This document shows positions 51,975 through 60,796 of a stretch of 64,000 bases of DNA, piece after piece (the stretch's first letter is position 1; every line of letters begins with the position of its first letter). Made by a program: the position numbers and the translations under genes. This DNA is from Pseudoselenomonas ruminantium (GTDB lineage: Bacteria > Bacillota > Negativicutes > Selenomonadales > Selenomonadaceae), in contig NZ_FRBC01000014.1 in assembly GCF_900142515.1 (NCBI RefSeq), forward strand, positions 1 through 64,000, in the 5' to 3' direction. The notes beneath the pieces are model-generated. The model was not told the DNA's origin and made no database searches. It saw nothing but the letters and a program-made list of their open reading frames with translations.

Positions 51975-52481
51975 ATGAAAATATTACTGACGTATTCCAG
52001 CAAGACGGGCAATACAAAGAAAGTGGCAGAGGCCATTGGCGAGGCCTTGCAGCTCAGGGCTGTTCCCGTAGAGGAAAATCCCAGTCCTGCCGGTTATGAT
52101 ATGGTTATTGCCGGTTACTGGGTGGACCGGGGCACAGCTGATGCCAAAATGAAGGATTATCTCAGCCGTCTGGCTGGCCAGAAAGTGGCGCTTTTTGCTA
52201 CGTTGGGCGCCGAAGCTGATTCGGAGCACGCCGCCAACTGCTTGGAAAATGGTGCTGCGCTGTTAGGCGAGGGATGCGAAGTGGCAGGCAGGTTTATCTG
52301 TCAGGGCAAGGTGGCGGAGGAAATGGTGGAAATGATGAAAAAGATGTTCCCCAAGGGCCACCCTCATGCCATGACTCCGGAACGGCTGGCCCGCATCGAA
52401 AAGGCTGCCAGCCATCCGGACGATGCAGACCTGGCAGCGGCCAGGGAATACTTCAGCCAGCTTTGTCTGGGGGTACAGTAA
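51975..52481 (+). CDS. Flavodoxin (HmuF-like electron donor)
   Basis: A 168-aa flavodoxin-fold protein. The FMN phosphate loop is TYSSKTGNTKKVAEAIGEAL at the N-terminus; YDMVIAGYWVDRGTADAKMK and KVALFATLGAEADSEHA supply the flavin-ring loops. In anaerobic heme degradation a flavodoxin (HmuF in Fusobacterium) partners the radical SAM enzyme, supplying electrons. The location one gene away from the HmuW-type gene makes the same role likely here. ATG 51975 has GGGAGG five bases upstream. Confidence 0.85.
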   Translation: MKILLTYSSKTGNTKKVAEAIGEALQLRAVPVEENPSPAGYDMVIAGYWVDRGTADAKMKDYLSRLAGQKVALFATLGAEADSEHAANCLENGAALLGEGCEVAGRFICQGKVAEEMVEMMKKMFPKGHPHAMTPERLARIEKAASHPDDADLAAAREYFSQLCLGVQ

Positions 52482-52565
52482 TATGGAAGCAGCAATGAAA
52501 AGCTGCGCCCTGAGTACCCGCCATCCCCGCAGTCGCAAGCGTCTGCTAGCGCTGGCATTGGGGGG

Positions 52566-53513
52566 ATGATGCTGGTGCTGGCTATCCTGGCCGGTATCTG
52601 TCAGGGCGTGGCCGTGTTTTCACCCGGAGAGGTCCTGCGGATATTGTTGGAGGGCGGGGCCAGTGAATATTATAATATTCTCTATCACATCCGCCTGCCC
52701 CGCCTGCTTACGGGAGTCCTGACCGGCATAAATCTGGCTTTGGCCGGCTGCATCCTTCAGGGCATCCTGCGCAATCCCCTGGCCGACCCCGGGATTATCG
52801 GGGTCTCGGCAGGAGCTGGTCTGGCAGCCATGGTGGTGATGATCATCTTCCCGGATAGCACATCGCTGGTGCCTCTGGTGGCCTTTATCGGAGCCATGGC
52901 TTCTGTGGCATTGGTCTTTTCCCTGTCCTGGGAAAACGGCGTACAGCCCCTGCGCATGGTGCTGGCCGGTGTGGCGGTGGCCGTCTTTTTCGGCGGAGCC
53001 ATGACTGCTTTGATGGTCTTTTATTCTGACCGGGTGCAGGGGACGGTGAACTGGATGGCGGGAGGCTTTGCTGGCCGCAGTTGGAGTCATGTCCATATGG
53101 TGCTGCCTTATACCCTCCTGGGACTGGCGGGTACTTTTCTGGGCAGCCGTTGGCTCAATGCCTTGCAGATGGGGGAGGATACTGCCCGCAGCTTGGGGGT
53201 AAAAGTGGAGCAGGTGCGCTTGTGCCTGCTCGTGCTGGCAGCCCTGCTGGCGGCTTCGGCAGTCAGTGCTGCCGGTATGCTGGGCTTTGTGGGATTGGTC
53301 ATTCCCCATATGGTGCGGCTGGTGACAGGGTCAGACTTCGACTACCTGCTGCCTGCCTCGGCTCTTTGGGGAGCGGCGCTGGTGGCAGGTGCCGATGTGG
53401 CAGCCCGGGTCGCTTTTGCTCCGATTGAGATTCCCGTGGGAGTATTCATGTCCTTCATCGGTGCGCCCTTTTTCCTCTATCTGCTGAAAAAAGGTATGAA
53501 AGGAGGGCGATAG
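52566..53513 (+). CDS. hmuU: FecCD-type heme/iron ABC permease, N-terminus possibly frameshifted
   Basis: A 315-aa FecCD permease with about eight to ten membrane helices. Marks are LPRLLTGVLTGINLALAGCI, LQGILRNPLADPGIIGVSAG, LVIPHMVRLVTGSDFDYLLP and the IEIPVGVFMSFIGAPFFLYL end. Family members usually have ~25 more residues before the first helix. These are encoded in another frame from ATG 52484 (MKSCALSTRHPRSRKRLLAL and ALGG), which runs to a TGA at a six-G tract (52560-52565). One more G would join the frames. It could be a real mutation, phase variation or a sequencing error. The listed start needs internal initiation next to the G-run. Confidence 0.85.
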   Translation: MMLVLAILAGICQGVAVFSPGEVLRILLEGGASEYYNILYHIRLPRLLTGVLTGINLALAGCILQGILRNPLADPGIIGVSAGAGLAAMVVMIIFPDSTSLVPLVAFIGAMASVALVFSLSWENGVQPLRMVLAGVAVAVFFGGAMTALMVFYSDRVQGTVNWMAGGFAGRSWSHVHMVLPYTLLGLAGTFLGSRWLNALQMGEDTARSLGVKVEQVRLCLLVLAALLAASAVSAAGMLGFVGLVIPHMVRLVTGSDFDYLLPASALWGAALVAGADVAARVAFAPIEIPVGVFMSFIGAPFFLYLLKKGMKGGR

Positions 53514-53514
53514 G

Positions 53515-54324
53515 ATGAAGGTACAGGAAATCATCTTGCAGGCTGACCACCTGCGTCTGGAATATGGCCGACAGCTGGTGGCAGAGGATTTGAACCTGAC
53601 TGTCCGGCGGGCGGAAATAGCCGCCATCATCGGGCCCAATGGTTCCGGCAAGTCCACTTTGCTGAAGGCTATGGCCCGGTTGTTGCCTCCAGCGGCAGGC
53701 CGGCTGACCCTGCTGGGAAGAGATTTATGGCAGCTGCCGGAGAAAGAAGCAGCACGGAAGATTGCCTTCATGCCCCAGAGCGCCATGCTGCCGCCGGATC
53801 TGACGGTGGCGGAAGTAGTGCGCATGGGCCGGCTGCCACATCGCAGTTTCTGGAGTTCCTTTCAGGCGGCGGATGAGGAAATCTGCCGGCAGGTCATGGA
53901 ACTTACCGGCTTGCTGTCATATGCCCGGCGTCCGCTGGGCTCCTTGTCCGGAGGTGAACGGCAGCGGGCCCGTCTGGCTCTGGCCTTGGCTCAGCAGCCG
54001 GAAATCCTGTTGCTGGATGAACCCACTACCTATCTGCACGATATTCATCAGCTGGAGTTGATGAATATCGTGCAGGAACTCCATCAGAGGCTGGGGCTGA
54101 CGGTGTTGATGGTATTGCATGACCTCAATCAGGCTGTTCGTTACAGCCAGCGGCTTGTGGCCTTGCAAAGAGGATGCATTATCGCCGATGGCCCGGTAGC
54201 AGATGTGTTTGACAGTGATCTGGTGCGGGATCTTTACGGTGTGGAAAATGAAATCAAGGCGGTGGAGGTCAATGGCCATGTCGAGCAGGTCTTTTTCCCC
54301 GCTGCTGTATGTGGAGAGGTTTAA
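53515..54324 (+). CDS. hmuV: Heme/iron ABC transporter ATP-binding protein
   Basis: A 269-aa ATPase of the FecE/HmuV/BtuD group. Walker A is IGPNGSGKSTLLKAMARL. The Q loop (AFMPQSAMLPPDLTVAEVV), signature LSGGERQRARLALALAQQ, Walker B EILLLDEPTTYLHD and switch VLMVLHDLNQAVRYSQRL follow. It powers the adjacent FecCD permease; its ATG lies one base after the permease stop codon. The periplasmic partner is likely the protein at 57851. Confidence 0.94.
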   Translation: MKVQEIILQADHLRLEYGRQLVAEDLNLTVRRAEIAAIIGPNGSGKSTLLKAMARLLPPAAGRLTLLGRDLWQLPEKEAARKIAFMPQSAMLPPDLTVAEVVRMGRLPHRSFWSSFQAADEEICRQVMELTGLLSYARRPLGSLSGGERQRARLALALAQQPEILLLDEPTTYLHDIHQLELMNIVQELHQRLGLTVLMVLHDLNQAVRYSQRLVALQRGCIIADGPVADVFDSDLVRDLYGVENEIKAVEVNGHVEQVFFPAAVCGEV

Positions 54325-55068
54325 ATGTCCATTGTCGTTGAGAATGTAAATTGTTCTCGCAAAGGACGGAGCATCCTGCACAATGTTTCCTTGCAGGTAC
54401 TGGCAGGGGAAGTCATGGGGCTCTTGGGGCCGAATGGCGCCGGGAAAACCACCCTGATCCGTCTGCTGTCCGGTCTGGCTCGTCCCGATAAAGGGCAGAT
54501 CACGATACAGGGGGAGGATGCTGCCGCACGCAGTGTGGCCTTTCGCCGTCTGCTGGGGCTGGTTCCGCAGGAGAACAATTTTGAAAGCGAGCTGACCATT
54601 GAGCAGAGCATGCTTTGTTATGCCAGGCTCTATGGCCTGCCTGAGCCAGCCGGACAGGTGAAGGCAATCTGTGAACGTTTCCGCATCGGGGAGTGGCGGC
54701 AGAAAAAGCCGGACAAGCTTTCCGGAGGCATGAAGCGGCGGGCCATGATTGCCCGGGCCATGCTGCCTGATCCGCAGGTGCTGCTGCTGGATGAGCCCAG
54801 CGTGGGGCTTGATCCGGATATGCGCCAGGAAATCTGGCAGCTGTTGAAAGGTTTGCAGGCAGAGGGAAAGACCATCCTGCTCACCACTCACTATATGGAG
54901 GAAGCAGAGGCGCTTTGCAGCCGTATTGCTTTTTTGCGTGGGGGGCAGCTGCTCTATACGGGCACTTGCGCGGATATGCGTCACTGGCTTTCTCCACAAA
55001 AGGCAATCAGTCTGGAAGATGCTTTTGTGGAACTCAGCCACGGACAGCTGGCACAGGAGGTGGGCTGA
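54325..55068 (+). CDS. ABC transporter ATP-binding protein (ABC-2 type, putative exporter)
   Basis: A 247-aa ATPase unlike the HmuV neighbour and of the CcmA/drug-export type. Walker A LLGPNGAGKTTLIRLLSGLA, Q loop GLVPQENNFESELTIEQSML, signature LSGGMKRRAMIARAMLPD, Walker B LLLDEPSVGLDPDMRQEIWQ, and a His switch in LLTTHYMEEAEAL. It overlaps the following permease by three bases (TGATG), so both are a unit. Within a heme locus it could export a breakdown product or excess porphyrin; this is inference only. Confidence 0.92.
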   Translation: MSIVVENVNCSRKGRSILHNVSLQVLAGEVMGLLGPNGAGKTTLIRLLSGLARPDKGQITIQGEDAAARSVAFRRLLGLVPQENNFESELTIEQSMLCYARLYGLPEPAGQVKAICERFRIGEWRQKKPDKLSGGMKRRAMIARAMLPDPQVLLLDEPSVGLDPDMRQEIWQLLKGLQAEGKTILLTTHYMEEAEALCSRIAFLRGGQLLYTGTCADMRHWLSPQKAISLEDAFVELSHGQLAQEVG

Positions 55069-55811
55069 TGCTTAGAGGCTTTTCTGCGGTGTTTTATCGG
55101 GAAATGCAGATGCTCATCAGCCGGATCGGTGGTTTGGGCTATCTGTTTTCCGGTCTGCTCTTTCCCATGATCTACCTGTTGGCCTTTGGCTGGGGACTGG
55201 GAGACCGAGTGGCGGTGGCCGGTGGCTACTTTGCTTATCTGGCCAAGGGGATGCTGGCCATCACTGTCATGATGAACGGGTTCCAGCAGACGGCGCTGTC
55301 CGTCAGTGCTGCCCGTTTCTATTACCGCAACTTTTCCACGCTGCGCCTGAGTCCCATCAGCGACAGTGCCCTGGTTTTCGGCATCGCCCTGGCGGGGACG
55401 GTGCGGGCGTTGGCCGCAGCGGCGGTGATCTTCCTGACGGCGCGTTTGTTTTTTGGCTTGGAAATCTTATCCCTGCCCGGGCTGGGAGGACTGGTGTTGA
55501 CCGCCTTTGCCTTTGCGGCCTTCGGAGTGGCGGTGGGGTTGTCCATCAAAGGACAGGAGCAATTTTCCATTATCATCAATTTTTTTATCACCCCGATGAC
55601 TTTTTTCTGCGGCTCTTTTTTCCCCGTGGCCAATCTGCCGGAAGCTGTGCGGCAGGTGGTGCAGTTCCTGCCCTTGTCTTTGACCAACCAGTTGCTGCGG
55701 GCGGACAGCTTCGGGGAAAGCAGCTTGTGGGAAGCCGGCTTGCTGCTGGCCATAACCCTATGTACTTACGCTTATGGCGTATATCGTGTGCATGGTTACC
55801 GTGAATTTTAA
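55068..55811 (+). CDS. ABC-2 type transporter permease
   Basis: A 247-aa membrane protein with about six helices. LRGFSAVFYREMQMLISRIG at the start, GYLFSGLLFPMIYLLAFGWG, and the ABC-2 signature region INFFITPMTFFCGSFFPVANLPEAVRQVVQFLPLSL (split here as INFFITPMTFFCGSFFPVAN then LPEAVRQVVQFLPLSL) are those of ABC-2 permeases such as CcmB- or NodJ-like exporters. Translation is coupled to the ATPase through TGATG. Start ATG 55068. The substrate is unknown; its position in the heme locus suggests a link to heme or tetrapyrrole handling. Confidence 0.88.
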   Translation: MLRGFSAVFYREMQMLISRIGGLGYLFSGLLFPMIYLLAFGWGLGDRVAVAGGYFAYLAKGMLAITVMMNGFQQTALSVSAARFYYRNFSTLRLSPISDSALVFGIALAGTVRALAAAAVIFLTARLFFGLEILSLPGLGGLVLTAFAFAAFGVAVGLSIKGQEQFSIIINFFITPMTFFCGSFFPVANLPEAVRQVVQFLPLSLTNQLLRADSFGESSLWEAGLLLAITLCTYAYGVYRVHGYREF

Positions 55812-55884
55812 GTTCAGCAATTTGGGACGGAAAGTCCCTTGCAATAGTCGTATTTCTGGATATTTTTAGAGAAAGAGGATTTGC

Positions 55885-57840
55885 ATGATCAGAAAACTTG
55901 CCAAGAAGAAACATATGTTGTTAGTTGCTGCCGTTATCGGCACGTCTGCCTGTGGTCAGGCTGATGCAGCCGACAGCATCCAGACCCGGGATGTGGTGGT
56001 GACGGCTTCCCGCACGGAACAGGAAGTGAAGGAGACCCCGGCTGCCGTGGAGGTCATCACCCAAGAGGATATCGAAAAGATGGGGGCTGAGAACTTAGCC
56101 CAGGCGCTGCAGCTGGCTACGGGCATCAATGTGCTGGAAAATGGCATGGTGGGCAACCAGTCCTCCCTGCGGGGCATGAATACCAACCAGACCCTCATTC
56201 TCATTGACGGCCGCCGGGTGCGCACGGAAAACACCAGTGAGACCCAGAACTATTATGAGCTCCAGCGGGTGAATATGGACAGAGTGGAGCGCATCGAGAT
56301 TGTCCGGGGGGCAGTGAGTTCTCTCTATGGCTCGGAGGCTCTCGGAGGTGTAATCAATATCATCACGAAAAAACCGGGCACCCAGGGTGGTACGGTGAGT
56401 GCCGATTGGACTTCCCGCCAGAAGGATGCAGGGTTCCGTTACGATTTGGGCAAGAATGGCAAATGGGCCTGGGCACTGAATGGCAAGGTCAGTGACATCC
56501 GGCGGCGCATGAGTGGAGCTTCCTCCAATCAGTACGGGAAAAAGTATTTCTTTGGTCTGGATGGACGTATGGATGTGGCAGACAACAAGCAGCTGGATTT
56601 CTTCGCGGATTTCCTGGATGAAGACCTCTATATGATTGATTCGGCTGCTGCCGGTACGGATTATGATCATCGCCGGGCATCCACAGGACTGAAATATTCC
56701 GGCAAGGATAAGCAGGGGGACTACGAGATGCAGGTCTACTACACCTATTTTGACAAGGACCAGCGTACTCGCAATCGCAATACCCATGTACTGACCAGTT
56801 TTGATGATATGACCTTCAACTCCTATGTGGCAGATGGCAGACGCACCTTCAATCTGGGAGATCAGCATATTCTCACGGTGGGGGGCGAGTACCGGCAGGA
56901 GGATTATGAAAGTACCCGTATCAAAAAAGGCAATGCCAGCACCATCACCCGAGAAGGTATTACCAATAATATTTCCAAAGTGACCATGAATCATGGTGCC
57001 CTGTATTTGCAGGATGAGTTCATGGCTACGGATAAATGGCTGTTGATTCCATCGGTGCGCTGGGATCACAACAATGACTTCGGTGATGAAGTGACAGGCA
57101 AACTGGGAACTACCTACAAGTTCAGCAAAAATGCCCGTTTCAAGGCTAACGTAGGTTCTGCATACCGTGCGCCTACAGCTTCGGAACTCTATTTCAATTG
57201 GCAGCATACACCAACCGCTATTATGACGGTGAATATCCAGGGAAATCCTGACCTGAAGCCAGAAAAATCCCTGAACTTCGATTTGGGACTGGAAGCGGAG
57301 CATGGGAATACTTCTGGTAAATTCACGTATTTCCATAATAAGGTAGATGATCTCATCAATCTCAACACTACGATAACCCGGGCTATGGTGCCCGGTGCCG
57401 GTATACGCATTACGGCCAACGGCCGGTATGAAAACGTGGACAAGGCGACGGTGCAAGGTCTGGAACTGGAGGCCAGACAGAAGTTGGGCAAGTTCTTTAC
57501 CCTGCGGAGCACTTATACCTATCTCGATGCCCGGGATGATAGCACGAATGCCTTCCTGACAGGTCGTGCACGCCATAAGACATCTCTGCAGCTGATGTAT
57601 GCTGATACACAACATGGCTGGGATGCCACACTCTGGAATGATTGGCTGACGGGCTATCATTATACGGAAAGCAGCACAGCGAAGGAAACTGGCGAAAGCA
57701 TCATGAATCTGGTTGTGAACAAGAAGTTCAATAAGACCGTCAGTGCTTACTTCGGCATCAGCAATCTCACCAACCGCAAGAATGATGTGCTCTATTATGA
57801 TGGGCGCATCTGGCGCGGGGGCGTGAAGGTGAATTTCTAA
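55885..57840 (+). CDS. TonB-dependent outer-membrane receptor, second copy
   Basis: A 651-aa receptor of the BtuB/heme-receptor type. The signal peptide is MIRKLAKKKHMLLVAAVIGT with Cys in SACGQADA, so it might also be lipid-modified, though cleavage after ADA is more likely. The TonB-box-like IQTRDVVVTASRTEQEV leads to the plug (ETPAAVEVITQEDIEKMGAE, LRGMNTNQTLILIDGRRVRT, MDRVERIEIVRGAVSSLYGS, ALGGVINIITKKPG). The barrel includes SAYRAPTASELYFNW and ends in RIWRGGVKVNF. It is the usual partner of the periplasmic binding protein that follows 10 bp later. Confidence 0.94.
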   Translation: MIRKLAKKKHMLLVAAVIGTSACGQADAADSIQTRDVVVTASRTEQEVKETPAAVEVITQEDIEKMGAENLAQALQLATGINVLENGMVGNQSSLRGMNTNQTLILIDGRRVRTENTSETQNYYELQRVNMDRVERIEIVRGAVSSLYGSEALGGVINIITKKPGTQGGTVSADWTSRQKDAGFRYDLGKNGKWAWALNGKVSDIRRRMSGASSNQYGKKYFFGLDGRMDVADNKQLDFFADFLDEDLYMIDSAAAGTDYDHRRASTGLKYSGKDKQGDYEMQVYYTYFDKDQRTRNRNTHVLTSFDDMTFNSYVADGRRTFNLGDQHILTVGGEYRQEDYESTRIKKGNASTITREGITNNISKVTMNHGALYLQDEFMATDKWLLIPSVRWDHNNDFGDEVTGKLGTTYKFSKNARFKANVGSAYRAPTASELYFNWQHTPTAIMTVNIQGNPDLKPEKSLNFDLGLEAEHGNTSGKFTYFHNKVDDLINLNTTITRAMVPGAGIRITANGRYENVDKATVQGLELEARQKLGKFFTLRSTYTYLDARDDSTNAFLTGRARHKTSLQLMYADTQHGWDATLWNDWLTGYHYTESSTAKETGESIMNLVVNKKFNKTVSAYFGISNLTNRKNDVLYYDGRIWRGGVKVNF

Positions 57841-57850
57841 AGGAGAGATC

Positions 57851-58795
57851 ATGCGTAAATTCATGGCGATTTTCGCCTGTCTTTGCCTGCTGGGGGCGGC
57901 AGCTGTTTTCTTGCTGCCTCAGGCGGGGATGGCAGGCAATCAGGAAAATATCCGGCTGGTGACGGACAGTACGGGCCGGGAGGTCAGGATCCCCCAGCAT
58001 CCCAAACGCGTGGTTATCCTGAACGCGTCCAATATCGATTTGTATGTGGCCGCTGGCGGTGAGGATACCATTGTGGGCAAGGCCTCGTCTAAGGCACTTT
58101 CGCCAGAGGTCGTGAAGGCCACGGAAAAGGCTGCCGAAGTGGGCATCATCCATTCCCCGGACGTGGAAAAGATATTGAGTCTCAAGCCGGATCTGGTTAT
58201 CGGCACCAATGTGCCCTTCCATACCAATTTGGCCGATACTTTGGCGCAGGCAGGGATCCCACTTTATATCCAGTCTTTGGACAGCATGGAGGAACTGACG
58301 ACTGCCTTGCAGTTTTATGGCACGCTGACAGGCGAAGAAGCGAAAGCGCAGGCTGCCGTGGCGAAAATGGCAGCATCTATGGCGGCGGTCAAGGGCCGGA
58401 CGGCAGGGAAAAATCCTCCTAAAAGCCTTATTGTCTTCGGTTCGCCGGATAGTTTCAACATGGGAACCGGCAAATGTTTTACCGGCAGTCTCCTGAATGA
58501 GCTGGGTGGCGGCAATATCGCTGACCAGGCGCAGGGCGAGGGCGGCTATCTGCCCATCAGCATGGAATTTGTCGCTCGGGAAAACCCTGAGGTCATATTC
58601 ATCATCATGCACGGTCAGGCTGAGGAGCTGGAAGCCAAGATGCGTCAGGAACTGGCTTCCAGCGAGGCATGGCAGAATATCGCTGCCGTCCAGCAGGGAA
58701 GGGTCTATATCCTGCCCTATGAGCTGTTCGCCGTCAATCCCGGTGTAAGGACTGCCGAAGCTTTACAGGTGCTGGCTGAAGATATGTACCGATGA
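57851..58795 (+). CDS. Periplasmic heme/iron-binding protein (HmuT-like)
   Basis: A 314-aa periplasmic binding protein of the FecB/HmuT/BtuF type. An N-terminal hydrophobic segment (MAIFACLCLLGAAAVFLL) acts as signal or anchor. The first lobe opens with LVTDSTGREVRIPQHPKRVV, a classic start, and has the PDVEKILSLKPDLVIGTN segment; the second lobe has GGYLPISMEFVARENPEVIF. It delivers ligand to the FecCD permease and ATPase encoded upstream. Last gene in the locus; a gap and a terminator follow. Heme versus a siderophore or corrinoid cannot be fixed from sequence alone, but operon content favours heme. Confidence 0.9.
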   Translation: MRKFMAIFACLCLLGAAAVFLLPQAGMAGNQENIRLVTDSTGREVRIPQHPKRVVILNASNIDLYVAAGGEDTIVGKASSKALSPEVVKATEKAAEVGIIHSPDVEKILSLKPDLVIGTNVPFHTNLADTLAQAGIPLYIQSLDSMEELTTALQFYGTLTGEEAKAQAAVAKMAASMAAVKGRTAGKNPPKSLIVFGSPDSFNMGTGKCFTGSLLNELGGGNIADQAQGEGGYLPISMEFVARENPEVIFIIMHGQAEELEAKMRQELASSEAWQNIAAVQQGRVYILPYELFAVNPGVRTAEALQVLAEDMYR

Positions 58796-58883
58796 AAGGG
58801 CTTGTGGAATCATAAAGACAAGGGAATTCCCTGAAGACTGCATGTTTATGTAAAATTCTAACAATTTCATAGCCAAAATCAGG

Positions 58884-58923
58884 CTTAGATGTTACAATAT
58901 ATAGTAATATCTAAGTCTTTTTG
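58884..58923 (+). terminator. Terminator after the heme locus
   Basis: CTTAGATGTTAC and GTAATATCTAAG (imperfect) enclose an AT loop followed by TCTTTTTG. Confidence 0.7.
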
Positions 58924-58959
58924 TCTTTGGAATTATTATGCAGGGATGAGGTGAGCGAT

Positions 58960-60576
58960 ATGGCAATGGTTGAATTAAAAGATCTGGCAGAAGCGGCGCA
59001 GCAGAAATATGCGTCGGAAATCGTGGCAGGATTGGTCAATAATGAAATCCGGGATTTGCAGAGCGAGATCGATCCGTCAGGCAAGATTGACTTCATCGAA
59101 CTGGACAGCAGCCGGGGCTGGAAGATTTATCGGCGCACGGTGCTGTTTGTCTTGTTCACGGCTGTGCATGAGTTGTTTCCGTCTGTGGAAGTAGTGGCTC
59201 AGTTCAGTGCCAATAAGGGGCTCTTCTGTGAGCTGCGTCATTTCCATGACCTGAGTGAAAATGGTGTGGGCCTGATTGAGACGCGGATGCGGGAAATCAT
59301 TGCTGAAGACCGTCCTATCATCAAGATGAAGATGGAAAAAGCGCAGGCTGTGCGGATTTTCAAGAATAATCGGCAGATTGAGAAAGCCAACCTCGTTTCC
59401 TCGCTGAAAATGGAGATGGTGAGCCTTTATCAGTGTGGGGAATTCTATGATTACCTCTATGGCGTGATGATTGGCCACACGGGGAGCCTGGGCCGCTTTG
59501 CCCTCGATTTTGAGGCGGGCGGGATCTTGCTGCGGATTCCGGATCTGGATACTGGAGGGGAAGTGAGAGAACGGCTGCCACAACCGAAACTGAGCCAGGT
59601 GCTCGCTGAATCCCGGGAATGGGCGGCAGCTCTCAGGTGCAATTTCGTGCCGGATCTCAATCGGATCAACCGTCATGGAGGAATCGGTGAGCTGATCCGC
59701 GTTTCTGAGGCCTTGCAGGAGAAAAGCATTGCCCATATTGCTGACCATATTGCAGCGCACAAGAAAACGATGCGCCTGATTTTGATTGCCGGGCCGTCAT
59801 CTTCGGGCAAGACTTCCTTTGCCCAGCGTCTGCGGGTGCAGCTGCTGGCTGACAAATTGATGCCTGTATCGATTTCGTTGGATGATTATTTTGTGAATCG
59901 GGAGGATACCCCCCGAAAGCCAACGGGGGAATATGATTACGAATGTCTGGATGCATTGGATGTGGAACTTTTTAATCAGCATATGCTGGCGTTGCTGGCT
60001 GGCGAGGAAATCATCCTGCCGCGTTATAATTTCCTCACAGGGTACCGGGAATGGGATGAGACACGGCGGCTGGCGGTGAGCCGGGAGCAGCCAATCATTG
60101 TGGAGGGGATACATGGGCTTAATGAACGGCTCAGTGAGTATGTGCCACATAGCCGTAAGTTCAAGATCTACATCAGCGCCTTGACGCAGCTCAATATTGA
60201 TGCGCATAATCGTATTGCAACTACCGATGCACGTTTGATCCGCCGTTTGGTGCGTGATTATCAGTTTAGGGGCTCAGGGGCACTCAAGACATTGAAGCAG
60301 TGGAAGGATGTGCGGGAAGGGGAGGAGAAGAATATTTTCCCCTTCCAGGAAGAAGCGGATGTGATGTTCAATTCCGCTTTGATTTATGAACTGGGAATTT
60401 TGAAGCGTTATGCTTATCCATTGCTGCAGAATGTGCCGCAGGATATTCCGGAACATGCAGAAGCCAAACGTTTGCTGGACATTTTGCAATACTTTGATGA
60501 TATTGATGAAGAGGAAGAGGTCCCGAATAATTCTCTTCTCAGGGAGTTTATCGGAAAATCTGTGTTCTTCAAATAA
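58960..60576 (+). CDS. Uridine kinase-family nucleoside kinase with a ThrRS-like N-terminal domain
   Basis: A 538-aa fusion common in Firmicutes. Residues ~1-270 resemble the second additional domain of threonyl-tRNA synthetases (ALDFEAGGILLRI-like GRFALDFEAGGILLRIPDL). Residues ~280-538 are a uridine kinase/phosphoribulokinase-type P-loop kinase: LIAGPSSSGKTSFAQRLRVQ, SLDDYFVNREDTPRKPTGEY, IILPRYNFLTGYREWDETRR, VEGIHGLNERLSEY, and the lid RIATTDARLIRRLVRDYQFR. Substrate unknown; the family includes poorly studied kinases. The ATG at 58960 has GAGGTGAG upstream; a longer reading from 58921 lies within the preceding terminator. Confidence 0.88.
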   Translation: MAMVELKDLAEAAQQKYASEIVAGLVNNEIRDLQSEIDPSGKIDFIELDSSRGWKIYRRTVLFVLFTAVHELFPSVEVVAQFSANKGLFCELRHFHDLSENGVGLIETRMREIIAEDRPIIKMKMEKAQAVRIFKNNRQIEKANLVSSLKMEMVSLYQCGEFYDYLYGVMIGHTGSLGRFALDFEAGGILLRIPDLDTGGEVRERLPQPKLSQVLAESREWAAALRCNFVPDLNRINRHGGIGELIRVSEALQEKSIAHIADHIAAHKKTMRLILIAGPSSSGKTSFAQRLRVQLLADKLMPVSISLDDYFVNREDTPRKPTGEYDYECLDALDVELFNQHMLALLAGEEIILPRYNFLTGYREWDETRRLAVSREQPIIVEGIHGLNERLSEYVPHSRKFKIYISALTQLNIDAHNRIATTDARLIRRLVRDYQFRGSGALKTLKQWKDVREGEEKNIFPFQEEADVMFNSALIYELGILKRYAYPLLQNVPQDIPEHAEAKRLLDILQYFDDIDEEEEVPNNSLLREFIGKSVFFK

Positions 60577-60796
60577 GTCTGAAAATATTGTGATAATTGA
60601 AGAGTTTCGAAGAAAAATGCTGAAAATCGTCATTTTTGTGAAACAGATGCATTGTTTGTTGTTTGCTAAACAGGCGATATCTTAGTATCATAAAGATAGT
60701 TAGGTGTATTGTCTGGTAACAGGAAACATGGACACTGTATTGGATGATGCTCCTGACAATAAGAATTTCATATTTTTATTGAAGGAGGAGTTTCTT

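Noticed and set aside
56095-57864. A 589-codon open frame on the minus strand across the second receptor gene
   Set aside because: Antisense to an intact TonB-dependent receptor; composition is unlike a protein and there is no start signal.
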